DNA of 33,415 nt from a virus. Numbering within the stretch: the stretch's first letter is position 1; every line of letters starts with the position of its first letter. A program made the translations under genes and the position numbers. The notes under the pieces were generated by a model. That model had not been told where the DNA came from. It worked only from the letters and a program-made list of their open reading frames with translations, and made no database searches. Shown here one piece after another: positions 20,535 to 29,385 of the stretch. The stretch lies in the IMG/VR virus record IMGVR_UViG_3300035670_000807, positions 1 through 33,415 of that record. One strand, 5' to 3'.

Positions 20535-21013
20535 TGGCGACTCAAGAACTTTTATATGAGATGGCAAAACACTTTCGAGCCGACTTCGAGGCTGGAAAAT
20601 TGTATTGGGTCGACTCTCGGTGCGGGAAAAAAGAGGCCGGGACACTCAAGAGCAAATTGAACAGGGTCTATGTAAAGTACAACGGCAAAAGTTATTTGCG
20701 ATACAGGGTTTTGTTTGCCCTTTATCATGGCTACTGGCCTTTTGGAGAGGTCGATCACCTTGATGGATGCTCATCTAATGACTCTATTTCAAATTTGAGG
20801 GATGTTCCGAGGGCGATCAATGCTAGAAATTGCAAGGTTAGAACCGACAACACCTCTGGTCAAACTGGCATTCGTTTCGAGGAAAAACTTGGAAAGTGGC
20901 GGGCTCGATTGGGTCATCGTCATCTAGGGGTTTTTGAGAACTTGAGCGAGGCGATTGTTTGTCGCAAAAACGCGGCACTTGAAAACTCATACACCGAAAG
21001 ACACGGAGCATGA
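20534..21013 (+). CDS. HNH homing endonuclease with AP2-like domain
   Basis: The 159-aa protein has V-D-H-L-D-G (73-78), N-D-S-I-S-N-L-R and R-A-I-N-A-R-N: the HNH_3 core. A C-terminal T-G-I-R-F-E-E-K-L-G-K-W-R-A-R-L with F-E-N-L-S-E-A forms an AP2-like DNA-binding domain. It sits between the tape measure and a tail tip gene, joined by TAATG at one end and ATGA at the other. Freestanding homing endonucleases spread by cutting insertion-free alleles. Composition is more AT-rich than downstream tail genes, which suggests recent arrival. Confidence 0.88.
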   Translation: MATQELLYEMAKHFRADFEAGKLYWVDSRCGKKEAGTLKSKLNRVYVKYNGKSYLRYRVLFALYHGYWPFGEVDHLDGCSSNDSISNLRDVPRAINARNCKVRTDNTSGQTGIRFEEKLGKWRARLGHRHLGVFENLSEAIVCRKNAALENSYTERHGA

Positions 21014-21627
21014 TTTCTTACCCTCTCAGCCTGCCGACCACCTCTGGAATCATGCGTGTCCGTTTGGTGGCAAACGATGTCGTGGGCGTGTCTCAGTCAC
21101 CATTTACGGCGGTTCAGCAGGTCTACCGCTACACGGGGCAATTCTGGGAGGCCGACATCACCCTTCCGCCCATGAAGCGGGCTGATGCGGAATACTGGAT
21201 TTCGTTTCTGCTGAAACTCAACGGCCCCTTCGGAACCTTCTTGATGGGCGACCCAAACGGGGCAACGCCCAGGGGAATCGCCACCGGAACGCCGCTTGTG
21301 AACGGTGCGGGGCAGACGGGCAACGAACTCATCACCGACGGGTGGACGACCTCCCAGACGGGCATCCTAAAGGCTGGAGACTATATCCAACTCGGAACCG
21401 GGGCGACCTCCAGGCTTTACAAGGTGCTAGATGATGTCAACTCGGATGGGTCTGGGAATGCAACTCTGACTGTTTGGCCTGATTTGCGGTCGGCCCCGGC
21501 GGACAATGCGGCGATCACGGTCTCGAACACAAAGACCACTTTCCGCTTGAACTCGGCTCAAACCTCCTGGGACATTAACGAGGCCACCATCTACGGTCTG
21601 ACATTCGGGGCACGGGAGGCACTCTAG
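21010..21627 (+). CDS. Distal tail / minor tail protein (gpM-like position)
   Basis: The 205-aa protein is beta-rich: S-Y-P-L-S-L-P-T at the N-terminus, W-E-A-D-I-T-L-P-P-M, then G-T-F-L-M-G-D-P and a late strand F-R-L-N. Proteins of this pattern follow the tape measure gene in related siphoviruses and are annotated as minor or distal tail proteins. Its exact lambda equivalent is uncertain. The start overlaps the HNH stop. Confidence 0.65.
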   Translation: MISYPLSLPTTSGIMRVRLVANDVVGVSQSPFTAVQQVYRYTGQFWEADITLPPMKRADAEYWISFLLKLNGPFGTFLMGDPNGATPRGIATGTPLVNGAGQTGNELITDGWTTSQTGILKAGDYIQLGTGATSRLYKVLDDVNSDGSGNATLTVWPDLRSAPADNAAITVSNTKTTFRLNSAQTSWDINEATIYGLTFGAREAL

Positions 21628-22184
21628 TGGCCCGCACCCTGCCTGCCGCACTCTCGACAGAATTCGGGGCCGCGCAACTCAAGCCCTTCTATGCGGTAGA
21701 ACTCGACTTCGACTCAGGCGTTCTCCGCTTCTGGACGGGATATGGCACTCTGACTGCAAACGGTGAGGAGTGGGATGGGGCAGGGACGATTCTCGCAATC
21801 TCCAGCCCAAACGAGAACATCGACCTCTCTGCGGACGGAATCACAATCACCTTCACGGGTCTGAATTCCAGCATCGTGGCGGTGACCCTCACCCAGAATT
21901 ATCGGGGTCGGTCTGCAAAAGTCTATATGGGCGCACTCGATTCCTCGAACGAACCCGTCTCCAATATGTATCAGGTCTTTGCGGGCCGCATGGATGTGAT
22001 GACGATTCAAGAGGACGGTCAGACCGCAACTGTTTCTTTGCAAGTCGAAAATGTTTTGATCGACTTAGAACGGCCTCGCACCCGAAAATACACGGACGAG
22101 GAGCAACGCAAGCGTTTCCCTGGAGATGCATCTCTAGAGAATGTTGCGGCACTCCAAGACCGACAAATTTCCTGGGGCCGCTAG
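21627..22184 (+). CDS. Tail tip protein (phiJL001 gp84/gpL-like)
   Basis: The 185-aa protein starts with GTG overlapping the previous stop. It has L-R-F-W-T-G-Y-G-T-L, W-D-G-A-G-T-I-L, I-T-F-T-G-L-N-S-S-I, F-A-G-R-M-D-V-M-T-I and a C-terminal L-E-R-P-R-T-R-K-Y-T-D-E-E-Q. This matches baseplate-like proteins of the phiJL001 gp84 type, which join the distal tail to the J-like central fibre. Confidence 0.72.
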   Translation: MARTLPAALSTEFGAAQLKPFYAVELDFDSGVLRFWTGYGTLTANGEEWDGAGTILAISSPNENIDLSADGITITFTGLNSSIVAVTLTQNYRGRSAKVYMGALDSSNEPVSNMYQVFAGRMDVMTIQEDGQTATVSLQVENVLIDLERPRTRKYTDEEQRKRFPGDASLENVAALQDRQISWGR

Positions 22185-25055
22185 ATGGGCTTTTCGTTCA
22201 AAGGTTTATTCAAGGCGGTGGTCGTAGCGGCGGCAGTCGCGGCGGCAGTGTACTTTCTTGGCCCGACTTTCGGATATACGGTCGCGGCGGGGTCAATAAC
22301 AACTGCGGCGGTCGTGGCGGCGGCAACCTACACGGTGTCGTCGTTACTTGCGGAAACTCCAAAGAACTTCGATCTTGGCGAGCAACTCCGAGGGCAACTC
22401 ATCACCTCTCGGGCTCCCGCCGCAGATGCGCGGGTGGTCTATGGCGAGACCCGTTTGGGCGGAAACATTGTAATGGTGGAGACCACCGGATCGAAAAACG
22501 AGACGATGTTCCAAGCGATGACCATTGCGGGGCATGAAATCCAGTCTATCGAAACGGTCTATGTGAACGATGAGGCCCTCACCCTCAATCTGGTCGGCAA
22601 CGCCTACACGACCACCTACAAGGGCAATGCGACCGCCTTGTCGTTCAATTGGCTTCTTGGAACCGATACGCAATCGCCCATGCCGTTTTTCACCGGGACA
22701 ACGGCGGCGACCTATCCATTCAAGGGCATCGCGGTGCTAGGGGTCAAACTGGTTTACAACCAAGACACATTCCCCCAGGGCATTCCAAATATCACGGTCA
22801 AATTGCGCGGAAAGAAGGTCTATGACCCCCGCACGACCACCACCGCTTATTCCACAAACGCGGCCCTTTGCATCCGAGACTATTTGACCGACACGACCTT
22901 CGGCCTGGGTGCAACGGCGGCAGAGATTGACGACACCTCCTTCTCTGCGGCGGCGGACATCTGTGACGAGAATGTCACCCTGGCGGCAGGCGGAACCGAG
23001 AAGCGATACACGATCAACGGGGCCTTCTCCTCGGCAGAAAAGCCCAAAGAAGTCATCGCCAAGATGCTCACGGCCTGCGGCGGAAAACTGTCTTATGTCG
23101 GCGGCAAGTGGACTCTGCGGGTCGCCGCTTACCGCTCCCCGACCGTCACTCTGACTGAGGACGACATTGTTGGCCCCGTGACCATGCAGGCGTCTCAGTC
23201 CCGCCGCGACATCTTCAACGCGGTCAAGGGCACTTACTCTGAGCCGGGAACCCTGTATCAACCCGCATCCTTTCCACCCGTTACAAACGCCACCTATGAG
23301 TCTCAGGATGGCGAGCGCATCTGGAAGGATGTCCAGTTTCCCTTTACCACCTCTGCGGCGACTTGCCAACGACTTGCCAAGATCGACCTCGAAACCGCTC
23401 GCCAACAGATCAGTTTCACGGTGTCTTGCAAACTCACCGCCTTTTCCCTCCAGCCTGGGGACACGGTGAATGTGAACTTCGAGCGGTATGGCTGGACGAA
23501 TAAGGTGTTCGAGGTTTACAACTGGACTTTCAACATCGCGGACTCGGACTCTGGCCCGACTCCCCAGGTCGACCTTGTTTTGCGGGAGACCGCCTCTGGA
23601 ATCTACGACTGGAACACAGGCAACGAGACCCAGATCGACCTCGCCCCGAACACGAACCTTCCAGACCCCTTCGATGTCACCGCTCCAGGCATCACGATCA
23701 CAGACGAACTTGCGGTGATCTCCGAGGAGGTTCTGACTAAGTTAGTGGTTACCGTCGCTGGAGATAGCACATTTCAGGACTTCTATGAGGTGCAGGCCCG
23801 CAAATCAGGGGATGCAACCTATACAAACCTCGGGCAAGCCACGGGAACTCGGTTTGAACTGCCCAATGTGGAGGACGGGGCCACATACGAGGTGCGGGCT
23901 CGCTCCGTGAACGGCCTTGGGGTGCGCTCTGCCTACACGACTGGATCGCATCAGGTGGTGGGCAAGACGACCCCGCCTGCCGATGTGACCAACTTCTCCA
24001 TGAATATTGTTGGGGCCGAGGCCCATTTTACTTGGACACCAGTCCCAGACCTCGACCTCTCGCACTACAAGATCAGGCACTCCCGTCTGACCACCGGGGC
24101 CACTTACGCCGAGGCGGTCGACCTTATCTTCCGAATCGCTCGCCCTGGGGTGACTGCCGTCGCCCCGGCGATGACCGGAACCTACTTTATCAAGGCAATC
24201 GACAAACTCGGGAATGCGTCGGTCAACGCGGCTGAAATCGTGGCGATCATCGAGGACATTAAGGGCCTCAACGCGGTCGAGACCCTCACCGAGTCACCTA
24301 CTTTTGCGGGCAACAAGACCGAGTGCAATGTGGTCGATGGAACCCTGGTGCTGGACACGGCGGCAGACTTCGATGACATCTCGGGTCTTTTTGACGACAC
24401 CGAGGGCGAGTTTGATGCGGGCGGCGGGACTATTTCCACCACCGGAACCTATGACTTCTCCCAGGTGGTCGACTTGGGTGCGGTCTACACAAGCAGGGTC
24501 ACGGCCTTTGTGGAGGTCGGGCGGATCGACTATGTGAACACCTTTGACTCTGCGGTCGGTCTTTTTGACTCCCGAGAGGGTGACTTTGACGGGTCTCCGA
24601 ATGCGTTTGACGACACCAATGTGGAACTCCAAGTGTCGGTGACAAGCGATGACCCTTCGGGTTCACCAACATGGTCGGATTACCGCAAGTTTTTCGTGGG
24701 CGACTACAAGGCCCGAGGGCTCCGTTTTAGGGCGATTCTGACCTCCAGGGATGCCCAGGCCACCCCGTCCATCTCATCCCTGTCTGTCACGGTAGATATG
24801 CCCGACAGGGTGACTTCTGGGGATGATATAACCTCGGGAACTGACGCAGGCGGCAAGGTCGTGAACTTCGCCCCGGCGTTCAAAGCGGCCCCGGCGATAG
24901 GCATTGCGGCCCAGAATTTAACATCTGGCGACTATTATGAAATCGTCTCAAAATCTGCGTCTGGCTTTACAATACGATTCAAGAACTCAGGCGGCACGGT
25001 CGTCGATAGAACATTCGACTATGTGGCGCGTGGCTATGGCGAACTCGCCGCATAA
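22185..25055 (+). CDS. J-like tail tip/host specificity protein
   Basis: The 956-aa protein opens with a hydrophobic Ala/Val segment (about 9-57). The tail tip attachment body follows: A-D-A-R-V-V-Y-G-E-T-R-L-G-G and, farther on, C-I-R-D-Y-L-T-D-T-x-F-G-L-G and Y-T-I-N-G-A-F. Two fibronectin-III-like domains lie at about 505-680. Two copies of an F-D-x-x-x-G-L-F-D motif lie near 729 and 787, then a C-terminal beta domain. It would form the central tip and contact the receptor. The stop is 14 bases before the next gene. Confidence 0.9.
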   Translation: MGFSFKGLFKAVVVAAAVAAAVYFLGPTFGYTVAAGSITTAAVVAAATYTVSSLLAETPKNFDLGEQLRGQLITSRAPAADARVVYGETRLGGNIVMVETTGSKNETMFQAMTIAGHEIQSIETVYVNDEALTLNLVGNAYTTTYKGNATALSFNWLLGTDTQSPMPFFTGTTAATYPFKGIAVLGVKLVYNQDTFPQGIPNITVKLRGKKVYDPRTTTTAYSTNAALCIRDYLTDTTFGLGATAAEIDDTSFSAAADICDENVTLAAGGTEKRYTINGAFSSAEKPKEVIAKMLTACGGKLSYVGGKWTLRVAAYRSPTVTLTEDDIVGPVTMQASQSRRDIFNAVKGTYSEPGTLYQPASFPPVTNATYESQDGERIWKDVQFPFTTSAATCQRLAKIDLETARQQISFTVSCKLTAFSLQPGDTVNVNFERYGWTNKVFEVYNWTFNIADSDSGPTPQVDLVLRETASGIYDWNTGNETQIDLAPNTNLPDPFDVTAPGITITDELAVISEEVLTKLVVTVAGDSTFQDFYEVQARKSGDATYTNLGQATGTRFELPNVEDGATYEVRARSVNGLGVRSAYTTGSHQVVGKTTPPADVTNFSMNIVGAEAHFTWTPVPDLDLSHYKIRHSRLTTGATYAEAVDLIFRIARPGVTAVAPAMTGTYFIKAIDKLGNASVNAAEIVAIIEDIKGLNAVETLTESPTFAGNKTECNVVDGTLVLDTAADFDDISGLFDDTEGEFDAGGGTISTTGTYDFSQVVDLGAVYTSRVTAFVEVGRIDYVNTFDSAVGLFDSREGDFDGSPNAFDDTNVELQVSVTSDDPSGSPTWSDYRKFFVGDYKARGLRFRAILTSRDAQATPSISSLSVTVDMPDRVTSGDDITSGTDAGGKVVNFAPAFKAAPAIGIAAQNLTSGDYYEIVSKSASGFTIRFKNSGGTVVDRTFDYVARGYGELAA

Positions 25056-25069
25056 CAGGAGCAAACAGA

Positions 25070-25639
25070 ATGGCAACGCATGACTACAACATCGCAAACC
25101 AAGGTTTCCCGGCATTCCGGTCAGACCTTAACGATGCGCTCGCGGCGATAGTCTCTAACAACTCAAGCGCAACCGCTCCCGCAACGACCTTCGCCCATAT
25201 GATCTGGGTGGATACCGCCGCAGACCCGAGCGTGGTCAAGGTGCGGAACGCAGACAACGATGCCTGGATCACCCTGTTCCAACTAGACCAGACGAACGAT
25301 GTCTCGAACATTGCGGTCAAGAACGCCGCCCAGACCTTCACGGCCTCTCAGCGTGGGACTGTTACAACAGACAACGATGGTTCGTTTGATCTTTCTGTGA
25401 CAAACAATTTCCAATGCACACCCTCTGGCTCTATCACCCTGACCTTTACCAACCGCACCGCAGGGCAGAGTGGCTTTATCCTGCTCATCAATACAGGGGC
25501 GCATACGGTATCGGCTCATGCTGACACAGAGGTTTCCACGACTGCTCTGGCGACTATCTCAGCCGCAGGGACATATCTGCTTTCGTACTTCGCCACTTCG
25601 ACCAATGTATATGTCGTGAACTCTGGAGCGTTGGCTTAA
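25070..25639 (+). CDS. Small tail fibre/tip protein
   Basis: The 189-aa protein has an N-terminal T-H-D-Y-N-I-A-N-Q-G-F-P-A-F-R-S-D-L-N helix, typical of adapters in phage fibre proteins, then M-I-W-V-D-T-A and beta-rich repeats with a G-A-H-T-V-S strand. It likely sits on the tail tip. AGGAG lies upstream of ATG 25070 at normal spacing. Confidence 0.78.
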   Translation: MATHDYNIANQGFPAFRSDLNDALAAIVSNNSSATAPATTFAHMIWVDTAADPSVVKVRNADNDAWITLFQLDQTNDVSNIAVKNAAQTFTASQRGTVTTDNDGSFDLSVTNNFQCTPSGSITLTFTNRTAGQSGFILLINTGAHTVSAHADTEVSTTALATISAAGTYLLSYFATSTNVYVVNSGALA

Positions 25640-27024
25640 TGGCTATCCTACCTGTTGGCATCGGCTCCGCAGAAGAAGGCGGCTACCAGATCGAGCGCAG
25701 TCTGCGGTTTAACTCTGCTGACGATGCTTATTTAACCAGAACCCCTGCTGGCGCTGGCAACCGCAAGACTTGGACATGGAGTTCGTGGATCAAACTTGGA
25801 AGATTAGCCAACGCTTTTGAAAATCAAGACACAATTTTTAATGCTTACACAGATGACAACAATCGGGCGTCTATAATTTTTCAAGATAACGCAGAAAATA
25901 AATTTGATTTTTTCAGCATGACGGGCGGCTCTGTTAATGCACGATTAACGACTACACAGGCCTTTAGGGATTTTTCTGCTTGGTACCATGTAATCGTTGC
26001 AGTAGACACAACACAAGCAACTAATACTGATAGATTAAAGATGTATGTGAATGGGGTTCAAGTAACTGCTTTTAGTACGGCTACTTATCCTTCTCAAAAT
26101 ACTGACCTACAAATCAACACTGCTTCTGCACACGACATAGGAGCAAGTAGGTTTAGCGGGTCGGTAGGGCCGTATTACTACGATGGTCTAATGACCGAAG
26201 TTCATTTTGTAGATGGTCAGCAACTAAGCCCAACAGACTTCGGTGAATTCAACTCAGACACAGGTGTATGGCAACCCATCGAGTACACAGGCACTTACGG
26301 TACTAACGGGTTCTATCTCGACTTTGCGGATAACAGCAGCACGACCACTCTGGGCTACGATGCGGCTGGCTCTAATGACTGGTCAACCTCTGGATTTAGT
26401 GTAACTGCGGGTGCTGGCAATGATTCTCTGGTGGACTCACCGACACGCTATGGCACAGACACAGGTGCTGGTGGTGAGGTGCGGGGGAATTACGCTACTT
26501 GGAATCCGCTTGATACTCGGGGAGGTGCGGTTCCAATCGATGGCAATCTTAATCCTGGGGTAGATAATAGTAAGGGTGTTCGAGGAACTGTCGGAGTAAC
26601 TTCTGGGAAGTGGTACTGGGAATTTACTTTAGTAACTGCCTCTACTGATTATGCTATTGGTATTAGTAATCAGAATCCATTTGGGACTTATGTTGGCTCT
26701 AATACTGACAGCGTTGGTTATGTTGCCGCTGGCGGGGAAGTTCTGAGAAACGCATCCGTTATTCAAACTTATGGAGCGTGGAATACTAGCGGCAAGGTTG
26801 TCGGATTTGCGCTAGATCAAGATGCGGCTACTTTGCAACTATTTGTAGATGGAGTGTCGCAGGGGGCTGCGTTTTCTCACTCGCTGGCTGGAACAATTTT
26901 TCCAATGATTAACTTTGGAACTGGGTATGGGACTCCAACTGGAGCAATTAACTTCGGTCAACGCCCATTCGCATTTTCAGCGCCATCAGGATTTAAGGCT
27001 TTGGTAACTACAAATCTCCCATGA
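25639..27024 (+). CDS. LamG + SPRY-like fibre protein, N-terminal half of a split gene
   Basis: The 461-aa protein has a LamG/concanavalin domain (about 20-190: S-L-R-F-N-S-A-D-D-A-Y-L, W-S-S-W-I-K, W-Y-H-V-I-V, M-Y-V-N-G-V-Q) and a SPRY-like second domain (about 300-455: G-K-W-Y-W-E-F-T, F-V-D-G-V-S-Q, I-N-F-G-Q-R-P-F). It stops right after K-A-L-V-T-T-N-L-P. In similar fibres the chain normally continues into a Y-F-x-x-x-x-Y-T-G-N-G domain, which here begins at 27551 after an HNH gene. The region is AT-richer than the rest. Confidence 0.85.
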   Translation: MAILPVGIGSAEEGGYQIERSLRFNSADDAYLTRTPAGAGNRKTWTWSSWIKLGRLANAFENQDTIFNAYTDDNNRASIIFQDNAENKFDFFSMTGGSVNARLTTTQAFRDFSAWYHVIVAVDTTQATNTDRLKMYVNGVQVTAFSTATYPSQNTDLQINTASAHDIGASRFSGSVGPYYYDGLMTEVHFVDGQQLSPTDFGEFNSDTGVWQPIEYTGTYGTNGFYLDFADNSSTTTLGYDAAGSNDWSTSGFSVTAGAGNDSLVDSPTRYGTDTGAGGEVRGNYATWNPLDTRGGAVPIDGNLNPGVDNSKGVRGTVGVTSGKWYWEFTLVTASTDYAIGISNQNPFGTYVGSNTDSVGYVAAGGEVLRNASVIQTYGAWNTSGKVVGFALDQDAATLQLFVDGVSQGAAFSHSLAGTIFPMINFGTGYGTPTGAINFGQRPFAFSAPSGFKALVTTNLP

Positions 27025-27563
27025 TGCACATTCATCATATTATCCCTAAGCACATGGGCGGCACAGACGACCCAGAGAATCTTATTGAGTGCAGTATTGA
27101 AGAACACGCCCAGCACCATAAACAATTATGGGAAAAGCATGGGCATGAGTGGGACAGGATTGCGTGGCTTTCTTTATCTGGTCAAGTGTCTGTTTCTGAT
27201 GCTAGGCGTCTGGCCCAGTTGGAAGGTGCTAAACGAGGGGGCTCTATCTCTGCGGCTATCCGCAAAGAAAAAGGCAACGACATTGGCACATGGAACAGAA
27301 TCACGGGCAATGTCAAAACGATTGCCACAAAAGAAGGCATGGCAAAGGGTGGCTCAATTGTTGGCAAGATGCTTGTCGAGGATGGTCGCTGGGAAAAGAT
27401 TAGAAGTCTTGGCTCTGTTGCTGGTGGCAAGGCCACTATGAGCAAATTAAACTCTACTAAATGGCGTTGCGTTGAGTGTGGGATGGTGTCGACAACTGGC
27501 GGCATTGGCAACCATCAGCGTGGGTCTGGTCACAAAGAAAAGGAACTTGTATGCCAGTCATAG
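27021..27563 (+). CDS. HNH endonuclease inserted between the fibre halves
   Basis: The 180-aa protein starts M-M-H-I-H-H-I-I-P-K-H-M-G-G and continues N-L-I-E-C-S-I-E-E-H-A-Q-H-H, the HNH motif. A central region repeats the A-K-x-G-G-S-I motif of DNA-binding modules. The end is C-V-E-C with G-N-H and G-H, a possible zinc finger. Its ATG overlaps the upstream stop and its stop overlaps the next start by 13 nt. No intron sequence surrounds it. Confidence 0.88.
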   Translation: MMHIHHIIPKHMGGTDDPENLIECSIEEHAQHHKQLWEKHGHEWDRIAWLSLSGQVSVSDARRLAQLEGAKRGGSISAAIRKEKGNDIGTWNRITGNVKTIATKEGMAKGGSIVGKMLVEDGRWEKIRSLGSVAGGKATMSKLNSTKWRCVECGMVSTTGGIGNHQRGSGHKEKELVCQS

Positions 27564-28567
27564 ATCGTGGCGATGACTATTTTCAAGCAGGAACATATAC
27601 GGGCAATGGCTCCACGCAGACCATTACTGGCTTGCGATTCCAGCCGGATTTCGTTTGGATCAAGGGACGGTCTGGTGCAACTGACCATGCGCTCTATGAT
27701 GCGGTCAGGGGAGTGCAGAAACAGTTAGAGAGCAATCAGACTGGCGCAGAGTCTACCGAGACAACGGGCCTGACTGCATTTACCTCTGATGGGTTCACTG
27801 TTGGCTCTCTTGCACAGGTCAATACCAATGCGGCTACTTATGCTTATTGGGCATGGAAAGCCAATGGCTCTGGTGTAAGCAACACCGATGGCTCGATCAC
27901 CAGCACAGTCTCAGTCAATACAACGAGTGGGTTCTCGATTGTTACTTATACGGGTAACAGCACTAATGGGGCTACCGTTGGGCATGGTTTGGGTGTTGTC
28001 CCATCTATGGTTATAGTCAAATGTAGGACGCTTGCGGAATCATGGCATTGTTATCATGTCTCTTTAGGAAACGCTCAAAAAATACTGTTAAATAGTACCG
28101 CCGCCGTTAGTGCAACTTCCGTCTGGAATAGCACCACACCAACATCATCTGTCGTTACTTTTAACGATGACACGGCAGTAAATGATTCAGGTCAAACCTA
28201 TGTCGCTTACTGTTTCGCTCCTGTCGCTGGGTATTCTGCGTTTGGGTCATACACAGGCAATGGTTCGGCTGACGGGCCGTTTGTTTACACGGGCTTCCGT
28301 CCTAGGTATGTGATGATTAAAATTGCAACTGGCGATACAGGTCAATGGGTAATTTATGACACGGCTAGAGATACTTATAACGCTATGGATTTAGAACTGC
28401 AAGCAGAGTCATCAAACGCCGAAAATCAACTTGGGTCAAACCCAATAGACTGTCTTTCTAATGGCTTCAAAATTAGGTCAACAACTTTGAGGATCAATAG
28501 AAGCACATCGACATTTATTTACATGGCATTCGCAGAAAACCCCTTTGCCTACTCTCTTGCACGATAA
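27551..28567 (+). CDS. Fibre protein C-terminal half (DUF7483-like), split from the upstream gene
   Basis: I chose ATG 27551, with AAAGGAA 5 nt upstream, rather than the longer frame from 27476 that is a shadow of the HNH gene. The 338-aa product starts P-V-I-D-R-G-D-D-Y-F-Q-A-G-T-Y-T-G-N-G-S. It has repeated blocks of F-Q-P-D-F-V-W-I-K-G-R-S and G-F-R-P-R-Y-V-M-I-K, and ends near F-A-E-N-P-F. These match the C-terminal domain that usually follows LamG/SPRY units in one chain. It probably assembles with the N-half to make the fibre. Confidence 0.85.
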   Translation: MPVIDRGDDYFQAGTYTGNGSTQTITGLRFQPDFVWIKGRSGATDHALYDAVRGVQKQLESNQTGAESTETTGLTAFTSDGFTVGSLAQVNTNAATYAYWAWKANGSGVSNTDGSITSTVSVNTTSGFSIVTYTGNSTNGATVGHGLGVVPSMVIVKCRTLAESWHCYHVSLGNAQKILLNSTAAVSATSVWNSTTPTSSVVTFNDDTAVNDSGQTYVAYCFAPVAGYSAFGSYTGNGSADGPFVYTGFRPRYVMIKIATGDTGQWVIYDTARDTYNAMDLELQAESSNAENQLGSNPIDCLSNGFKIRSTTLRINRSTSTFIYMAFAENPFAYSLAR

Positions 28568-28579
28568 TTGGAGAACATA

Positions 28580-29107
28580 ATGTTTCAACTAAACGGACAA
28601 CCAATCTCAATTGACAGGGCGTACACCGCACCTGATGGCACTAAATATGCCAACCTCCGAGACCCTGCTATTCGCTCTGCCCTGGGCGTGGTAGAGGTTC
28701 CTGACCCTGAGTCTTTCGATCAAAGATTCTACTGGGGCGTGGGCAATCCCAAACTACTGGATGACCGTGAGGAAGTGGACGAGGATGGCAACCCTCTCTA
28801 TGTCAAGGTACTCGGTGAAGTCAATGGCGAACCCGCTATGGTGGACTCTGACGAGCGTCTGGTCACTAAAGGACTCAAGTCTCAGTGGATCGCCCAGGTG
28901 AAGGACACCGCAGGGAAGATGCTGGCGCAGACGGATTGGATGGTCATTCGCAAGGCCGAGAGGGGCGTGGATGTCCCGCAAGATGTTGCGGATACCCGAG
29001 CCGCCATCATCACAGAAGCAGACCGCCTAGAGTCTCTCATCACCGCTTGCACGGATGTGGAGGGACTCATTGCGGTGGTCAATTCTCAGGCATGGCCCCG
29101 GGCATAA
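28580..29107 (+). CDS. Fibre-associated or assembly protein
   Basis: ATG 28580 has GGAG 7 nt upstream, and a TTG at 28568 is less likely. The 175-aa protein has an N-terminal I-S-I-D-R-A-Y-T-A-P-D-G-T-K-Y-A-N-L segment and a C-terminal half with W-I-A-Q-V-K-D-T-A, T-D-W-M-V-I-R-K-A-E-R-G and a coiled-coil. The D-W-x-x-x-R-x-x-E motif is common in phage tail-fibre assembly or associated proteins (DUF4376 type). Confidence 0.75.
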   Translation: MFQLNGQPISIDRAYTAPDGTKYANLRDPAIRSALGVVEVPDPESFDQRFYWGVGNPKLLDDREEVDEDGNPLYVKVLGEVNGEPAMVDSDERLVTKGLKSQWIAQVKDTAGKMLAQTDWMVIRKAERGVDVPQDVADTRAAIITEADRLESLITACTDVEGLIAVVNSQAWPRA

Positions 29108-29157
29108 ACAGTCGTTTCGCACTATTGTTTTTCACCTTAACCCGCTAGAAATCTCGC

Positions 29158-29382
29158 ATGGAAGATATTGAGCGCATCGCAAAACTTGAGGCCCAGCATC
29201 AATTGATGATGCAACTGCTTCAAGAGACACGCGACGACATCAAGACCATGCGGGAAGATATGCATCAGGTGCGGGATAGTCTGACCAAGTGGAAAGGGAT
29301 CGGCGGCGGCATCGTCATCGCCGTTTCCCTGATTTGGTCGGCTGGTCTGGCCCTTTGGAGCATCTTCGCGCCCAAGGGGTAG
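29158..29382 (+). CDS. XhlA-like coiled-coil/TM lysis protein
   Basis: The 74-aa protein has an N-terminal coiled-coil (I-E-R-I-A-K-L-E-A-Q, D-D-I-K-T-M-R-E-D-M) and one TM helix (I-G-G-G-I-V-I-A-V-S-L-I-W-S-A-G-L-A-L). This architecture matches the haemolysin XhlA family found in phage lysis cassettes. It sits directly upstream of the other membrane lysis genes. Confidence 0.72.
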   Translation: MEDIERIAKLEAQHQLMMQLLQETRDDIKTMREDMHQVRDSLTKWKGIGGGIVIAVSLIWSAGLALWSIFAPKG

Positions 29383-29385
29383 ATC

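Noticed and set aside
27476-27550. Longer start for the second fibre half
   Set aside because: It lies inside the HNH gene. The ATG at 27551 has a good ribosome site and begins at the conserved domain edge.
27021-27563. Group I intron or intein interrupting the fibre gene
   Set aside because: Almost the whole insert is HNH coding sequence, leaving no intron core. The first half ends in a stop codon and the halves are in different frames, which excludes an intein.
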